Source of the DNA: Tanytarsus gracilentus
Taxonomy: Eukaryota > Arthropoda > Insecta > Diptera > Chironomidae
Length of the DNA stretch: 64,000 nucleotides
Assembly: GCA_038502055.1 (NCBI GenBank)
Contig: JAXRKN010000045.1
Coordinates: forward strand, 1,820,501 to 1,884,500
Direction of reading: 5' to 3'
How positions within the stretch are numbered: the first letter of the stretch is position 1; each line of letters opens with the position of its first letter. Shown piece after piece: positions 13,795 to 25,029 of this stretch. The position numbers were made by a program, and so were the translations under genes. The notes under the pieces were generated by a model that did not search any database, was not told the origin of the DNA, and was given only the letters and a program-made list of their open reading frames with translations.

Positions 13795-14360
13795 AAAAAT
13801 TGTTGGAATTTAAAGGAATTTTTTGAAAATAAATTCTGAAAATTCAATGTTTCTAAAGGAAATTGAGGAATTTAATGGAAAATAAATTCGTTAAAATTCC
13901 ACAATTTTAAAGGAAATGAGGAATTTTGATGGAAAATAATTCGTTAAATTAAATTTTCTTAGGACATGCGGAATTTTGATGGAAATAATTCGTTAAAATT
14001 CAATTTTTCTAAATGGAATGAGGATTTTGATGGAAAATAAATTGTTAAAATTCCCACTTTTCCTAAAGGAAAGACGAATTTTGATGGAAATAAATTGTTA
14101 AAATTCAATTTTTCTAAAGGACAGGGAATTTGAGGAAAATAAATTCCGTTTATCCTTTTCGAGGAATGGATTTTGATGGAAATAAATTTTACCCATTTTG
14201 GTGGGGAATTTTGTGGAAAATAATTGTTAATTACTTTTCTTAGGATGGGAATTTTGATGGAAAAAATTGTTAAATTCTTTTTAAAGGAACATGAGGATTT
14301 TGATGGAAATAAATTTGAAAATTCCACTCTTAGGGATTTGAGGAATTTTGATGAATATTT
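13795..14360 (+). repeat. Degenerate tandem repeat, unit about 38-55 bp
   Basis: About eleven units carry the landmark GGAATTTTGATGGAAA, usually followed by TAAATTGTTAAAATTC and then TTTCTAAAGGA. The landmark TGATGG (or a variant) falls near 13873, 13928, 13978, 14028, 14082, 14131, 14174, 14212, 14255, 14301 and 14349. Spacing is mostly 43-55 bp and shortens to the right. A 190-residue open frame on the minus strand is produced by the repeat itself: a recurring LFPSKF...LEKLNFN peptide with no domain and no homologue I recognise. I do not call it a gene. Confidence 0.75.
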
Positions 14361-14462
14361 TTCATAAAATTTTAAAGATTTCATAAGAAATTTGGGGAAA
14401 AGAAATGGAAAAAATTTCCTACTTAATGGAATTAAAATTTCATTAAAAAATCCAATGGAATT

Positions 14463-14640
14463 TTGAAGGATTTTTTTTCCATCAAATTCCGTCAAATTTC
14501 CGGTAAAGTGGTCGCAGAAATTCCATTTAAATTCCGTCAAGTTCCATTAAATTCCTTCAAATTTCCGTCAAGTTATTTTTTCCATGCAAGTTCCGAAAGA
14601 TTCCATGCAAGTTCCATCAAAATTCCTTTATTTTTCCTTT
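14463..14640 (+). repeat. TTCC-rich block, inverted relative to the GGAA arrays
   Basis: From about 14463 the plus strand switches from GGAA-rich to TTCC-rich, with repeated CATCAAATTCCGTCAA- and TTCCATGCAAGTTCC-type units up to about 14640. This is the reverse-complement composition of 13.1-14.4 kb. The whole 1.5-kb locus therefore looks like an imperfect inverted arrangement with its turning point near 14450. Confidence 0.6.
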
Positions 14641-16140
14641 TCTGTGCCACAAGGGCATACGGCTGATCTTCAAGCGCATTAGAATGCATTTGGGGGAGAA
14701 GATCAAGGTTCAGGAAATTTATCGTCCATTTTGAACATTAGCCATCTGCCCTAAAGTAAAAAAAAATGGAGAGAGCGCAAAAACATCAAAAAAAGTAAAG
14801 CGAGAGCTTTGATAATTTAATTACATGCTTTTCTCTTTTTTATACTTTGTAATTCTTCCCTCTCGCACAGAACTGCACATTTCGGATATGCAATGCGCAT
14901 AAAAATTTATATCTCTGTACATACAAAATTGTATGTTGGATGCCTCATGGAAATGGTTACGAAATTTATTATTGTTATGTATTATAGCCTTGCACCGCGA
15001 TCTCACCAAGTCAATAATATTTCTTATATTGCGCGAAAATGCTTTAGGGAAGTTGTCTATATTTTGATGATATCTAATCACAAGTAAATAATTTAGACAT
15101 AAATCTTCCGTAACCTTGTTTCCAGTGCCAGAGGCAATTCTCGAGGAATTTAAAATAAACTTAAATCTTGAATATTGATCGAGTTGTTTAAAACAACTTG
15201 AAATGACAGAAAAGTGATTTAAAAATTTTAACTATAAAAAAAGTGTTAAAAATTAAATTGAAGATGATTGATCCAGGAAATTCTAAATAAAAAAATACCT
15301 TTCGACCATTCTAATCTTCACACTAAAACACCCCTTAAAGCTATCAACATTCCATTCCTTTCACAATTCAACACACAATTCCAGATTTCGCTGGAGGTCA
15401 TGAAACGTAATGTATGAAAAATGTGCGCTTTTATCTGTATCATCACATTCATATGGAAAAGGTGGGATCATAGGTTTTTTCTCTCTCTTTCCTGAATAGA
15501 TCGCATGCTCATCTATTATGCGCTCACATTTGCGCTAGCTTATGTTCAATTTGTCAGTTTTTAGAGTGCATGCAACAATATTGCGCTGCCGCATTGATAT
15601 TGAAAGGGGGAGAGAGCTTCGATGCAATTGAAGGTCCATTGTCGGCGGGGACTGTGATGATGTGGCATGCATAAGCGCTTTAAATCTTTAATTTGTCGGT
15701 ACGAAGATTGCTGTACAGATAAAGAGATGTGTGTGTTGAGCTCAGTATGGTCATCGCAAAAATAAGAAACGAAAAAAAGAAGAAGAGAAAAACTAGCTCT
15801 CGAACCTTGATAATTGAAGTCTATAATAACATAATGAAGCGCGTCCGTAGAGAGGATTGTAATGATATGTAGTTTGTTGTAAACTCGACTTTATTGTTGC
15901 ATATCATGAGAGTACTCACTCAATGTCTATGATTTTGAACACGGTCATTGATAAGATTTTATGGTTGTTTGAAGATGGGCTGAGAGTTCACGAAGGTTCT
16001 AAGGTTAGGAAGGTTCTGAGTTGAAATTGGTTGAATTATTTTATAAAAATTTAATATTAAATAAATGAGATTTTTAGCTCTAATAAGATCTATTCAAAGC
16101 ATGCAAAAAATACATTTAAATAAATTAAAAAAATGTTTCA
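14641..16140. other. AT-rich non-coding DNA
   Basis: No supportable gene. A perfect 17-bp hairpin-capable palindrome, AGTTGTTT-A-AAACAACT, occurs at 15182-15198. The region around 15.5-15.75 kb is less A/T-rich (GCGCTAGC and GCGCTGCCGC patches) and could be regulatory, but nothing specific is recognised. Confidence 0.55.
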
Positions 16141-16224
16141 AAACCCACACGTGGGTGTTGCCGCGTAACCCACTTGTAACAGATCAGTGTTTGAAAATCA
16201 AGTGCATAAAAAATGAGTTTAAGT

Positions 16225-17080
16225 CAAACCGGACACTTTGGCTGTCCGTGGCAGTCCTGTTCGACCAGTCCTCAAAAATCGTCTATGTCATTAGATTCCT
16301 GGTCCAATTACGAGTTCAACGATACCCATGAAGTCATAGTTCTGAAAAATGGACATTTTGGCTGTCCGTGGCACTACTGGCCGACCTTGATTAGCATTTA
16401 TCAAAAATCATCTATGTCAATAGATTCCTGGTCCAATTACGAGTTCAACGAGATACATGAAGCCATAGTTCTGAAAAATGGACATTAGTGGCACTCCTGG
16501 CCGGCCATGATTGACATTCCTCAAAAATCATCAATGTCATTCGATTCCTGGTCCAATTACGAGTTCAACAAGATACATGAAGCCATAGTTCTGAAAAATT
16601 GACATTTTGGCTGTCCGTGGCACTGCTGGCCGTCCATGATAGACATTCATCAAAAATCATCAATGTAACTCGATTCCAGATGCAATTACGAGTTCAACAA
16701 GGTACATGAAGATATAGGTCTAAAAAATGGACATTTTGGTTGTCCATAGCACTTCTGGCCAGGCATGATGGACATTCCTCAAAAATCATCTATATCAATC
16801 GATTCCTGGTCCAATCACGAGTTTAACGATACCCATGAAGCCATACTTCTGAAAAATGGACATTTTGGCTGTCTGTGGCACGACCATAGGTCACGACTCG
16901 AAAAATCATGTATGTCAATCGATTCCTGGTCAAGTTACGAATCAATGCCAATCGATTTCTGGTCCAATCACGAGTTCAACGATACCCATGAAGCCATATA
17001 AGAGAAAATTTGTATGAAAAATGGACGTTATGGCCGTCCATGGCACGACCATAGGTCATGACTCAAAAAATAGTCAGTGC
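16225..17080 (+). repeat. 129-bp tandem repeat (about 6.5 copies), frame-preserving
   Basis: The box GGACATTTTGGCTGTCC recurs at about 16231, 16351, 16480, 16600, 16729, 16858 and 17023. GATTCCTGGTCCAAT recurs at 16294, 16423, 16543, 16672, 16801, 16921 and 16953. Successive spacings of the first box are 120, 129, 120, 129, 129 and 165 bp, all multiples of three. One forward frame therefore reads a repeated peptide (SMSIDSWSNYEFNDTHEAI, then KNGHFGCPWH) through all copies. It is interrupted only by four in-frame stops (16486, 16600, 16666, 16747). It may be a decayed repeat-protein gene or a satellite whose frame is accidental. No family recognised. Confidence 0.8.
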
Positions 17081-17164
17081 CTGCACATAAAGACCCTAAG
17101 AGCTACCATCTGGCGAAAACTAGAAGTCTCTAGCTGGTCCAGGGACCGAGATCTCGCTTGTGCA

Positions 17165-17214
17165 GACGGACGGACGGACGGACGGACGGACGGACGGACG
17201 GACGGACGGACGGA
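17165..17214 (+). repeat. GACG tetranucleotide microsatellite
   Basis: Fifty bases of uninterrupted GACG repeat, 12.5 units, inside the right end of the inverted-repeat element. It is strongly GC-rich against the AT-rich surroundings. Confidence 0.95.
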
Positions 17215-17255
17215 ATCACGAGCATATAAGCGTTACACCACTTTGTGGGTTACGC

Positions 17256-20200
17256 TAAAAACAAAACTGTAAATATAGTAAAAAACTCATAAAAATTCTA
17301 AGCCTCAACTCATCTCATTTCAATTCGTACTCAAACACCTTTTTTTCTATTCTTCATGTTCCACATTTCAAATGCAAATTAAGCGTCGTCCCTTAAGAGG
17401 AAAGCGGCATTAAATCACTGTTACAAATCTCCAACCATATGCGCGAGAATGAAGGAAAAACCATGAGATATATCAAATCATAATCAGTCACGCCATAAAT
17501 GTCAAGTCAAACAAACGGACATGAATATGTGTTGCGAACAAACAGTTTACAGCCTTATGCCCTCCTCCCATTCGCTATCCATGTGGATATGCATGTGCCC
17601 ACTCATTTTCACATTAGCTCAAACATTTTCCGATTGACTTAGAGCACGAAAAATTCCCCCTTTTTCTTTTTAATAAAAATGATGTTCTAATGGACTTGCA
17701 GAGTGACCCAAATTTACATAAAATCAACTAAAGTGGGTCACAAGTGATGAGGCTCATTATTTGGAATGACGAGATTCGCAGTAAATTAGAGTGACCATGA
17801 GGTGTCGCTCAGATTAATGACTGGTTTTTTGATGGTTTTCTTTGCACAAGAATTTCTCTTCATTTCCGTTCTTTTTGTGGGTATTCATTGGGGTTTGTTT
17901 GTGGGCTACGTTAAGGATTATAAAATTATTTTGATCCTTGAAAGTTTAATAATTTATTAATTAATGATTGTTGTGAACATTCTCGAACAAGTTTTATAAT
18001 TTTACTACCCAACCCTCCAATCTTCTCTTTAACATTGGAAATTAAAGTGTCTGGAAATGTGAAAAGGAAACATCGGAATGTAGAATTTGGGTTAATTAGC
18101 TCGTGTAGACCGAAAAGAAAAGTAATTTAAGAAGGACAATGGCGAGTAAATCGCATTTAATTCAATAATTTATAGTAGACGACTCACTTTCGTGAGACGT
18201 GCGCAAGGATAAGAGAAGTAGAAATGTTAATAATGAAAGCAATAAAATCAATTATTTACGCTCTTGATATTCGAATGTCATCAAAAGGCGTCTCAGAAAT
18301 AGAGGAAAAGAAGAAGAACACGAAGCAATTAATTAAGTAATGAAGTTGACTTTGAGAGCAACTTTGTAATGGGTGAGGATCCCTGTGGCGATTTTGAACA
18401 TACACACACTTTTAGCTACTGTTTCGATTCCTTCGAGCAAGCATGGTGAAAAATAATTCTCATCACATGAGAAGCTCATTAATTTCAAGTTTTTTTAAGT
18501 TGTGCCATGTATGTGCCTACGTATGTGCAATATAGCCCGAAGCCACCAATTGATCTAAACAATGGAGCTCATTTGCGCAGCGCTATGCGTGGGACAATTT
18601 AACCTTTTACTGTAAAGCTCACAAGTAGGACTTGGTGAAAAAGTTCATTAAAAAAGCATTTTAGAAATTTCCTTTTTCAGCTCCATGCAGAAGGTATTTG
18701 CAATAAATTACGACCGCTAAAGAAGTGCTTATAGAATTGGGTCAAGGAAATGGAAGTGACGCGATGGTCAGGTTCTTAATGAATGAAATGAATGAGCATT
18801 TCAACAGTTTGCAAACGTATCGTTCGTTAAATGGAAGTTTGCGTTTAAAATGTGAAGAGCTTTTTGCAAAAGTAAAATAAAAATTGCTGGTTTAAAATTT
18901 AAAAGAGAACTTATTTTATGTTGCAAAATGTCTTTCAATATGTCAAGAAATGTTTGCACATTCGAGTGCAAAACTGAGCGTGAATAGCGATGAGTTTCAG
19001 CATAAATCTTCTACACCGGCGTACATGCTCCAGTGTGAGAGGTTCATTTACCTCCATGTCCCTATTAAATCGACTGTTGCCCTTATCTAGATCTCCTCAC
19101 TAGTTTTGTTTTTGCTTTTATGTGAGCATTTTTCTTACGGCTTGTGCTTTTATTTCTTTCGACCCAAACAACTATGATTTACGAAATTGTTGTTGATTTT
19201 CTTAAAGACCTATGCTGGTATCGCTGAACGGAGTGTCATGAACTTAAATTCAATTTTTACATATTAAAATTAATCTCCATGTCACCTCCTCAAACTTGAA
19301 TTTATTGATTCGAAATTTCACGCGCCTTTAATCATGTTCATTCGCTATGAAGTGCTCAATTCAGCAACATTGTAAGGAAGCAATTTCTTTTCTATTATTC
19401 TCATGTTTGTACTCACATACGGATTCCGGATAAAGATCGAAATGAATTAAACAAGACAACAAATCATTGAGCTGTTACGCTTACGCTTGCAATTGCTAAC
19501 TTGTAAGTTATTTCTCCACGTCCTTTGTTGTTAATTTCATTTATATACTTTATGATTGAATGAATAAGTTAGTATAGTGGTTACTGGTTATAATGCAACT
19601 AACTCGCCACTATAAGTTGTGAAAACTATATCAATTGTATGTTAAAGTAATTGACAGAAAAATGCAGCGTGAAAAACTTTCTGAATATCCTTTTATGAGT
19701 TTAAATGCACTTCCATGAGCATATCAGAGACTTTTAATTCTCTAAAGGCGCATAATGTCGTGTAGCATTGAAAAATAAATCAAATAATTTGAATCTGTTG
19801 CAAGGTCTTGTCTGTACTTTACTATATATGCATATATACGAGAATTGAAAAATGATGGAGGCCATTCGTGAGATAAGAAAATCAGATTAAGCAATTTTTC
19901 TTCCTTCTGTCTCAGTTTTAAAGCAATGGTTGATCATTTTTTGAAATTGTTTTAAAATTTAAAGTATTTTTAATTTTTCAACTGTTGAAATTAATTTGAA
20001 GAATTGATTTTTCTGTCAAACTATTTTTAAAAGTCGTAAATTTTAAATAATTTTTAGTTTTTTGAATCAGAAAAAATTTTAATCTCTTGCCAAGGACTTG
20101 GCTGTTAATTATATCACCAACTCAAACGAGAGTCAAAATCTCAACACATACGCTCAACTAAAACATCAACATTTGACAAGCGTGCAAAGAGATTTTAAAC

Positions 20201-23200
20201 TCCATGCTGGGTAACAGTAGTAACGAGAGAAGCATAATAAAAAAATATATCGAATTAGGTCATGTTTGTATTTGCAGGCTTGCGAGTGCCCAGAGGTGAG
20301 AAATAAAATGACAGTAAAGGGAAACTGTGCTGAGATATGGAGTATGGAGCAGCCAAACAATATCACTGATTAAAATTTCAAATAAAAGCAATTTAAATGC
20401 CAAACACATGCGCGCTCGCGCACTGCACACAATAAGGCGCAAAAGGTGTCAAATTAAAATAAAATAATGGCATCTCACATTAAAGGCTGAAAAATGGCAA
20501 TAAATTTTATAAGAATTTCTCATACATCTGGTGTGTGTTATGTATCCGCGTGCAAACCAAAATAAAATCATATATATAAATATGTCCAAGCATAGTCTAA
20601 TAATAGAATTCAAGCATGCAACTAATTCGCACGACGGCGCCATTTTTCAATTAAATGCATTTCGATTCGATGTACATTGAGAAGTTATTAGACGCGAGAG
20701 TGAGATCGTGGGCAGATGAAATTGCAACGCGCGCGCATAGCCATTGTTCATAAAAAAAGAGCTGAACCCGCAATCAACTTGGGCTCTAATACATAATGAG
20801 AGTAGCGAAACATGACAATTCAATGCGGCCGCTCGAAGAGAGAGCTCTAGGAAGTGACGGTCGTGTTATCTCCTCGAGAAGAAAAATTACTGAACTTTTG
20901 TGAACTTTCCGAGGAATGTAGATCATGGATGATGGTTATTGCAATTTTGTTGAATAAATAAAAAGCGAGAAATGTTTTTTTTATCGCCGAGGTCCATTAG
21001 TTATTATCCAATTGAGATAAGTTCTAGACGCAAGCAAATACCATGAGAATGTTCAACTTTTTTTTCTAAAGATTTTCTATCGTTATTTCGATATCATGTT
21101 CAGCATCAGACAGAGATAATAATTCTTCTTTTATTTAAAAATTATTCCACAATCGACGTAAATTTAAGTGAGAGAGAGAGGTATCGTTTTTCTCATGCTC
21201 ACCATAAGAACTATATTTTTATGAAATTACAATTGAAATTACATGCAAGAATATGAGCAACAGTCATCACATTCATCTTGTCCGTTGATGGCGGAGTTTA
21301 TTATTTTCTCTCTCTTTCGGACATAAAACGAAATGCATTTTTTGCTAGAATGTTGTGAAAGAGTCTGAGTGAAAATTTACTTTGTTAATTTCATTAAAAA
21401 AATATTTTTTTAAATCAAGAAGTTGAAACATTTCTGACCACATTTTCACTCAGAACCATCCACATTAATGCAACATAAGAATTGTCTTAAATTGGCACAA
21501 AAGAACTTTAAGCATTGCCAATAAAGCACTCCCACTTTCCTCAGCCGATGGAGAGGAACTAATTTTAAGAATGCTAAATGCCTTTTGAAATTGACGTATT
21601 GAGGAGCTATGCCCGAAGATAGAAGTGCATGATAAATCGCTTCATCAAGATGTGCCATTACATAGTTGCATTTGGTGAGTTGCCAGTTCAGAGAGTGGGA
21701 TAAATTTTTGCAGATGATATCGTCGGAAATGTGTGAGAGAGCAATTAAAATTCTCCTTCAATGGTTCGAGCTCTAAAATTATATGCAGAAGGAATCATTT
21801 TTTCAATCTTCCTTTTTACCTCCAATGCGTCTGTCAATAAATGCAGCAAAGAAATATGGTTCATTTGAGCTCATAAAGGAGAAATACTGACAGCAATAAG
21901 TTTGCCTTCATCATTTGCCACACAACAAAAGCACTCAGAGGGGGAACAATGGACTTCCATTTTATATTGCATCGTCTCAAGAACAATAATTTCGTGAAAA
22001 ATGCAATGTTGGGAGAGAGAGAGTATGTGTATGCAGATAAGCCATGTATAATAAATGATTGAGCGAAGGTTTATGCGCATGTAAGGAAATGAGAAGTAAA
22101 GAAAATGCATAAAATTGAGTGAGTTCTTATCATTGCACATTTTACGATATGCAAAATTGCTGCCTATACGAGAACCGAGTAAAGAATCGACAATTTTTTT
22201 GTGCTCGAGTGTAAAATGTGTGGAAGCAATTGAAGAAGATGCGAGGAAAAAATTTCTTTGTTCTTTTTTATGTTAAAAGGTTAAAAGAAATTTAACTATC
22301 ACAATTTAAAAGTTGAATTTAACGGTTTTTTCTAAATTTAAATTTTTTTAATACTATGCCACAAAATTCTCGCACGTGCACCGCCATGGGAAGCTAAAAA
22401 TAATCAATGCAGTCCATAGAAACATTTTGCCGTTCTCTTCTGCAATTCCAAATTGACATTCGCTCTTTCTCATCGCGGCAATAACAGAATTTTTCAAGCT
22501 TATCGCACCCCGATCGTGACATTTTTCGTCTTTGGTCTGTATATAACGCGCAGCACACGTACGTTGACTGCATAAGAAATTTCTTATTCGCTTTTCGACT
22601 TCAATTCTAAGTTTGAGGGTTCATTAAAAAAGCATTAGAGCACTCGTATTATTAATTGCAGGCAATTTTGGACACTTTGGATGTGATCTTTGTAGTTCAG
22701 GTGAAGAAACGGTAAAAATTGACTTTCCGCCTATACATACACTATATAGAAATTCTAATGTATCGTGAAATGATGGAGGAGATTGTAATGACTTCGAAGG
22801 GTTATGGATGTGAGGCATGAATGTGGTTCAACGGTAATGACTGAAAATTAATAGAGAGAACTCACTATAAAGGGTGATGACTTCTCGAACGAGAGAGAGG
22901 CTACAAGAACTGCCAGAGTGCACTTTTTAAATAGCCATTTGAAAAGTCCATATGTGAAAATATTCTTCAATATATTTCCATAAAAAAAATCTTTCTCTCA
23001 GTCATAAAATTTTATGGTAAACAATCAGCGCTTTACATTCAAATGTGCTGACAAGGTATCATGGTGCCATTAGCCTGGAATCTAAAACTGAAGTCTATGA
23101 GTAATTTTTATGGTTCACGTTACCGGTTTTTTCCTTGCGAGTTGTGTGATCTATTGCTCAAAGTTATTTCACAATGCTCTATGCATTTATGCCAATTTAT

Positions 23201-24998
23201 CACTGCGCACACTTTTTCATAAGTTTGTGTGCGTTGAACTGAACTCGCTTTTCAACCAGATGTCTAGAGATATGAGTAATTTTTGAATTTAAATTTTATT
23301 TTTAATATAATTTTTTAGCATCCCACTCAAATCAGAATTAAGAAGAAAATTTCACGAATGACAATTTCCTATAGCAATTTCATATCAAGCGTTACACGAA
23401 AGGCCAAAGAACGTATATTTCACTCTCAGCTGCATTTCATGCACATTTCCTTAGCGCACACGATGAGATGAAAACGTGCAAAATATTCGTTTATTCAATT
23501 AAAGGCACTCGCATAGGGTGAGGAAGGAAGAAAGAGAGAGAGAGAGAGTAAACACAATTAGATGGCATGATGATAAATAGACTTTTCATGCAAATGTGCG
23601 CAAGAAAATAAATATGAACATTATTGGACTATCGAAGTTTTTCTCTCTCTCTCAACGACATAGCGTTCCATAACTGTTTTATGTCAACATTTAATTGAAC
23701 TGCATTTGCTAACATTTCCGCAATTGACAATCGCACGGCTATAACTTTTTAGATACTATTTATGCCATTTATTAATTAGTATAATTTTATTGCACTTTCG
23801 GTCGTGCATGCTACTGCTCTTTTATCGATTTGTCATTTGAGTTTCGCTTTGCGACAATACCGCACGTATGTGCAAGAACATCTCACGTTGATCATGATTT
23901 AGATTTCGAAAGAATAATTTGCAATTATTCTCTAAAATATCACCCTACGGATCGTGCTTGAGAGGAGATAACGGTCAACATCACAATTTTTTTCGATTTC
24001 TTCCTCGATGATAACCTTTATGCGATGCAGTTCATAATAATCAATTTTCGAACAAGCGTAGAAAATCTCGATCAAACGGCAATGATACCGAAGGGAAATA
24101 AGAACAAGTTATTATAATCAAGAACAATACATCACATAGGAAGCGTGTAGAGCTCTGCTTTAGAATTACAGAAATGCACGAAATTGAAAACTAAAGAGAG
24201 CTGCTTGGGCGAATGTTTGTGCCCGTGGGAGCAAGCCGGAGCTGAGTGGAAAATACTTCATCACGACTCGGCGACGAAGCAGTGAAAGAGAAGAAAATTA
24301 AATTTCTTTTTAATGAAATTAATCTTGAATTTGCTGCTGTAATGCTTAAATTGCTTCCAGTGCATCTTTAATGATGAATAGCTGATGATAGAATTTGAAA
24401 ATGGTGTTTTAAAGATGAGTGCTATTGACATAAAGGTTTATTCTGAGAAAATTCATGAGTGACTTAATGGAATTGAGCGACCGTTATAAAAATATTTTGT
24501 GATGTTTAACTTAATAATTCGGGCGCTTCTACATAGTTAAAAATATAATTTTTCTAAAGATTTCAAAGTTATAAATTCAATCAAAATTTTTAACAAAATA
24601 TATAAGAAGAATTTTTTTTTAAATTTTTCGATTTAATCCCAAAGTAATTCTCACAAATTTATTTTTTCTCCTTACATTGTATCTCTGAAAAAGCAACCGA
24701 CAGTCGTGCACATCAATGAGATAAAATGCGCGTTATAGCGAATTTTTTTGACAGGTTCGTCGCTAATTAGAAAGATCCAATAAAATGTTCTTAATTGTGG
24801 AAACACACCACAAAGTTGCTAAATTGTGTGATTTCGCTTGCAGTCTCTCTTATTATTTTTCGCGATTGCCATTTAAGGTGAGGACATTTTAAAAACGGCA
24901 GAATGACAGTTTTCTCGACATAAAACATGCATATCCATTTAATTTGAGTTCACATGCATTCAAATAATGCGCTTGACATTCGTTTCGCGCTCTCTCGA
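17256..24998. other. Non-coding DNA with enhancer-like patches
   Basis: No supportable gene in 7.7 kb. Noted: a GC-containing, motif-dense patch at about 20690-20880 with a SOX-type CCATTGTTC (20741), GCGCGCGC and GCGGCCGC; a perfect (AG)8 run at 23533-23548; and many short GAGAG tracts. These are compatible with regulatory DNA, but I cannot show it from sequence alone. Confidence 0.5.
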
Positions 24999-25029
24999 CT
25001 AAATGATTAATTAGGCATTAATTATTTAG
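24999..25029. promoter_or_regulatory. Homeodomain-type palindrome
   Basis: CTAAATGATTAAT (24999-25011) and ATTAATTATTTAG (25017-25029) are inverted copies that agree at 12 of 13 positions around the spacer TAGGC. The arms contain TAATTA/TTAATTA homeodomain cores on both strands. The flanks (24940-25160) carry repeated GCATGC/ATGCAT-type sites. The shape fits a dimeric homeodomain binding site in an enhancer. Function is inferred. Confidence 0.4.

Larger units (their letters stand above)
16163..17255 (+). mobile_element. 1.1-kb element with terminal inverted repeats, non-autonomous
   Basis: The left end GCGTAACCCAC (16163-16173) recurs inverted and perfect as GTGGGTTACGC (17245-17255). Allowing a few inserted bases in the right arm, the match extends through GTTAC (left ...TTGTAAC at 16174-16180, right GTTACA at 17232-17237). 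The interior holds a 129-bp tandem repeat and then a GACG microsatellite just inside the right end. No transposase-like frame is present, so it would have to be mobilised in trans. An extra small palindrome, ACCCACACGTGGGT (16143-16156), lies outside the left end. No clear target-site duplication was found, so the exact ends are uncertain. Confidence 0.55.

Noticed and set aside
13959..14540. A 193-residue open frame on the minus strand
   Set aside because: It is read entirely from the degenerate GGAA-type repeat. The peptide is low-complexity and repetitive, with no domain.
16213..17272. Several 78-91-residue frames that could be called a small gene
   Set aside because: They are pieces of the 129-bp repeat and the GACG microsatellite, separated by stops in the same frame. 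Treated as repeat, with the frame conservation noted as a finding.
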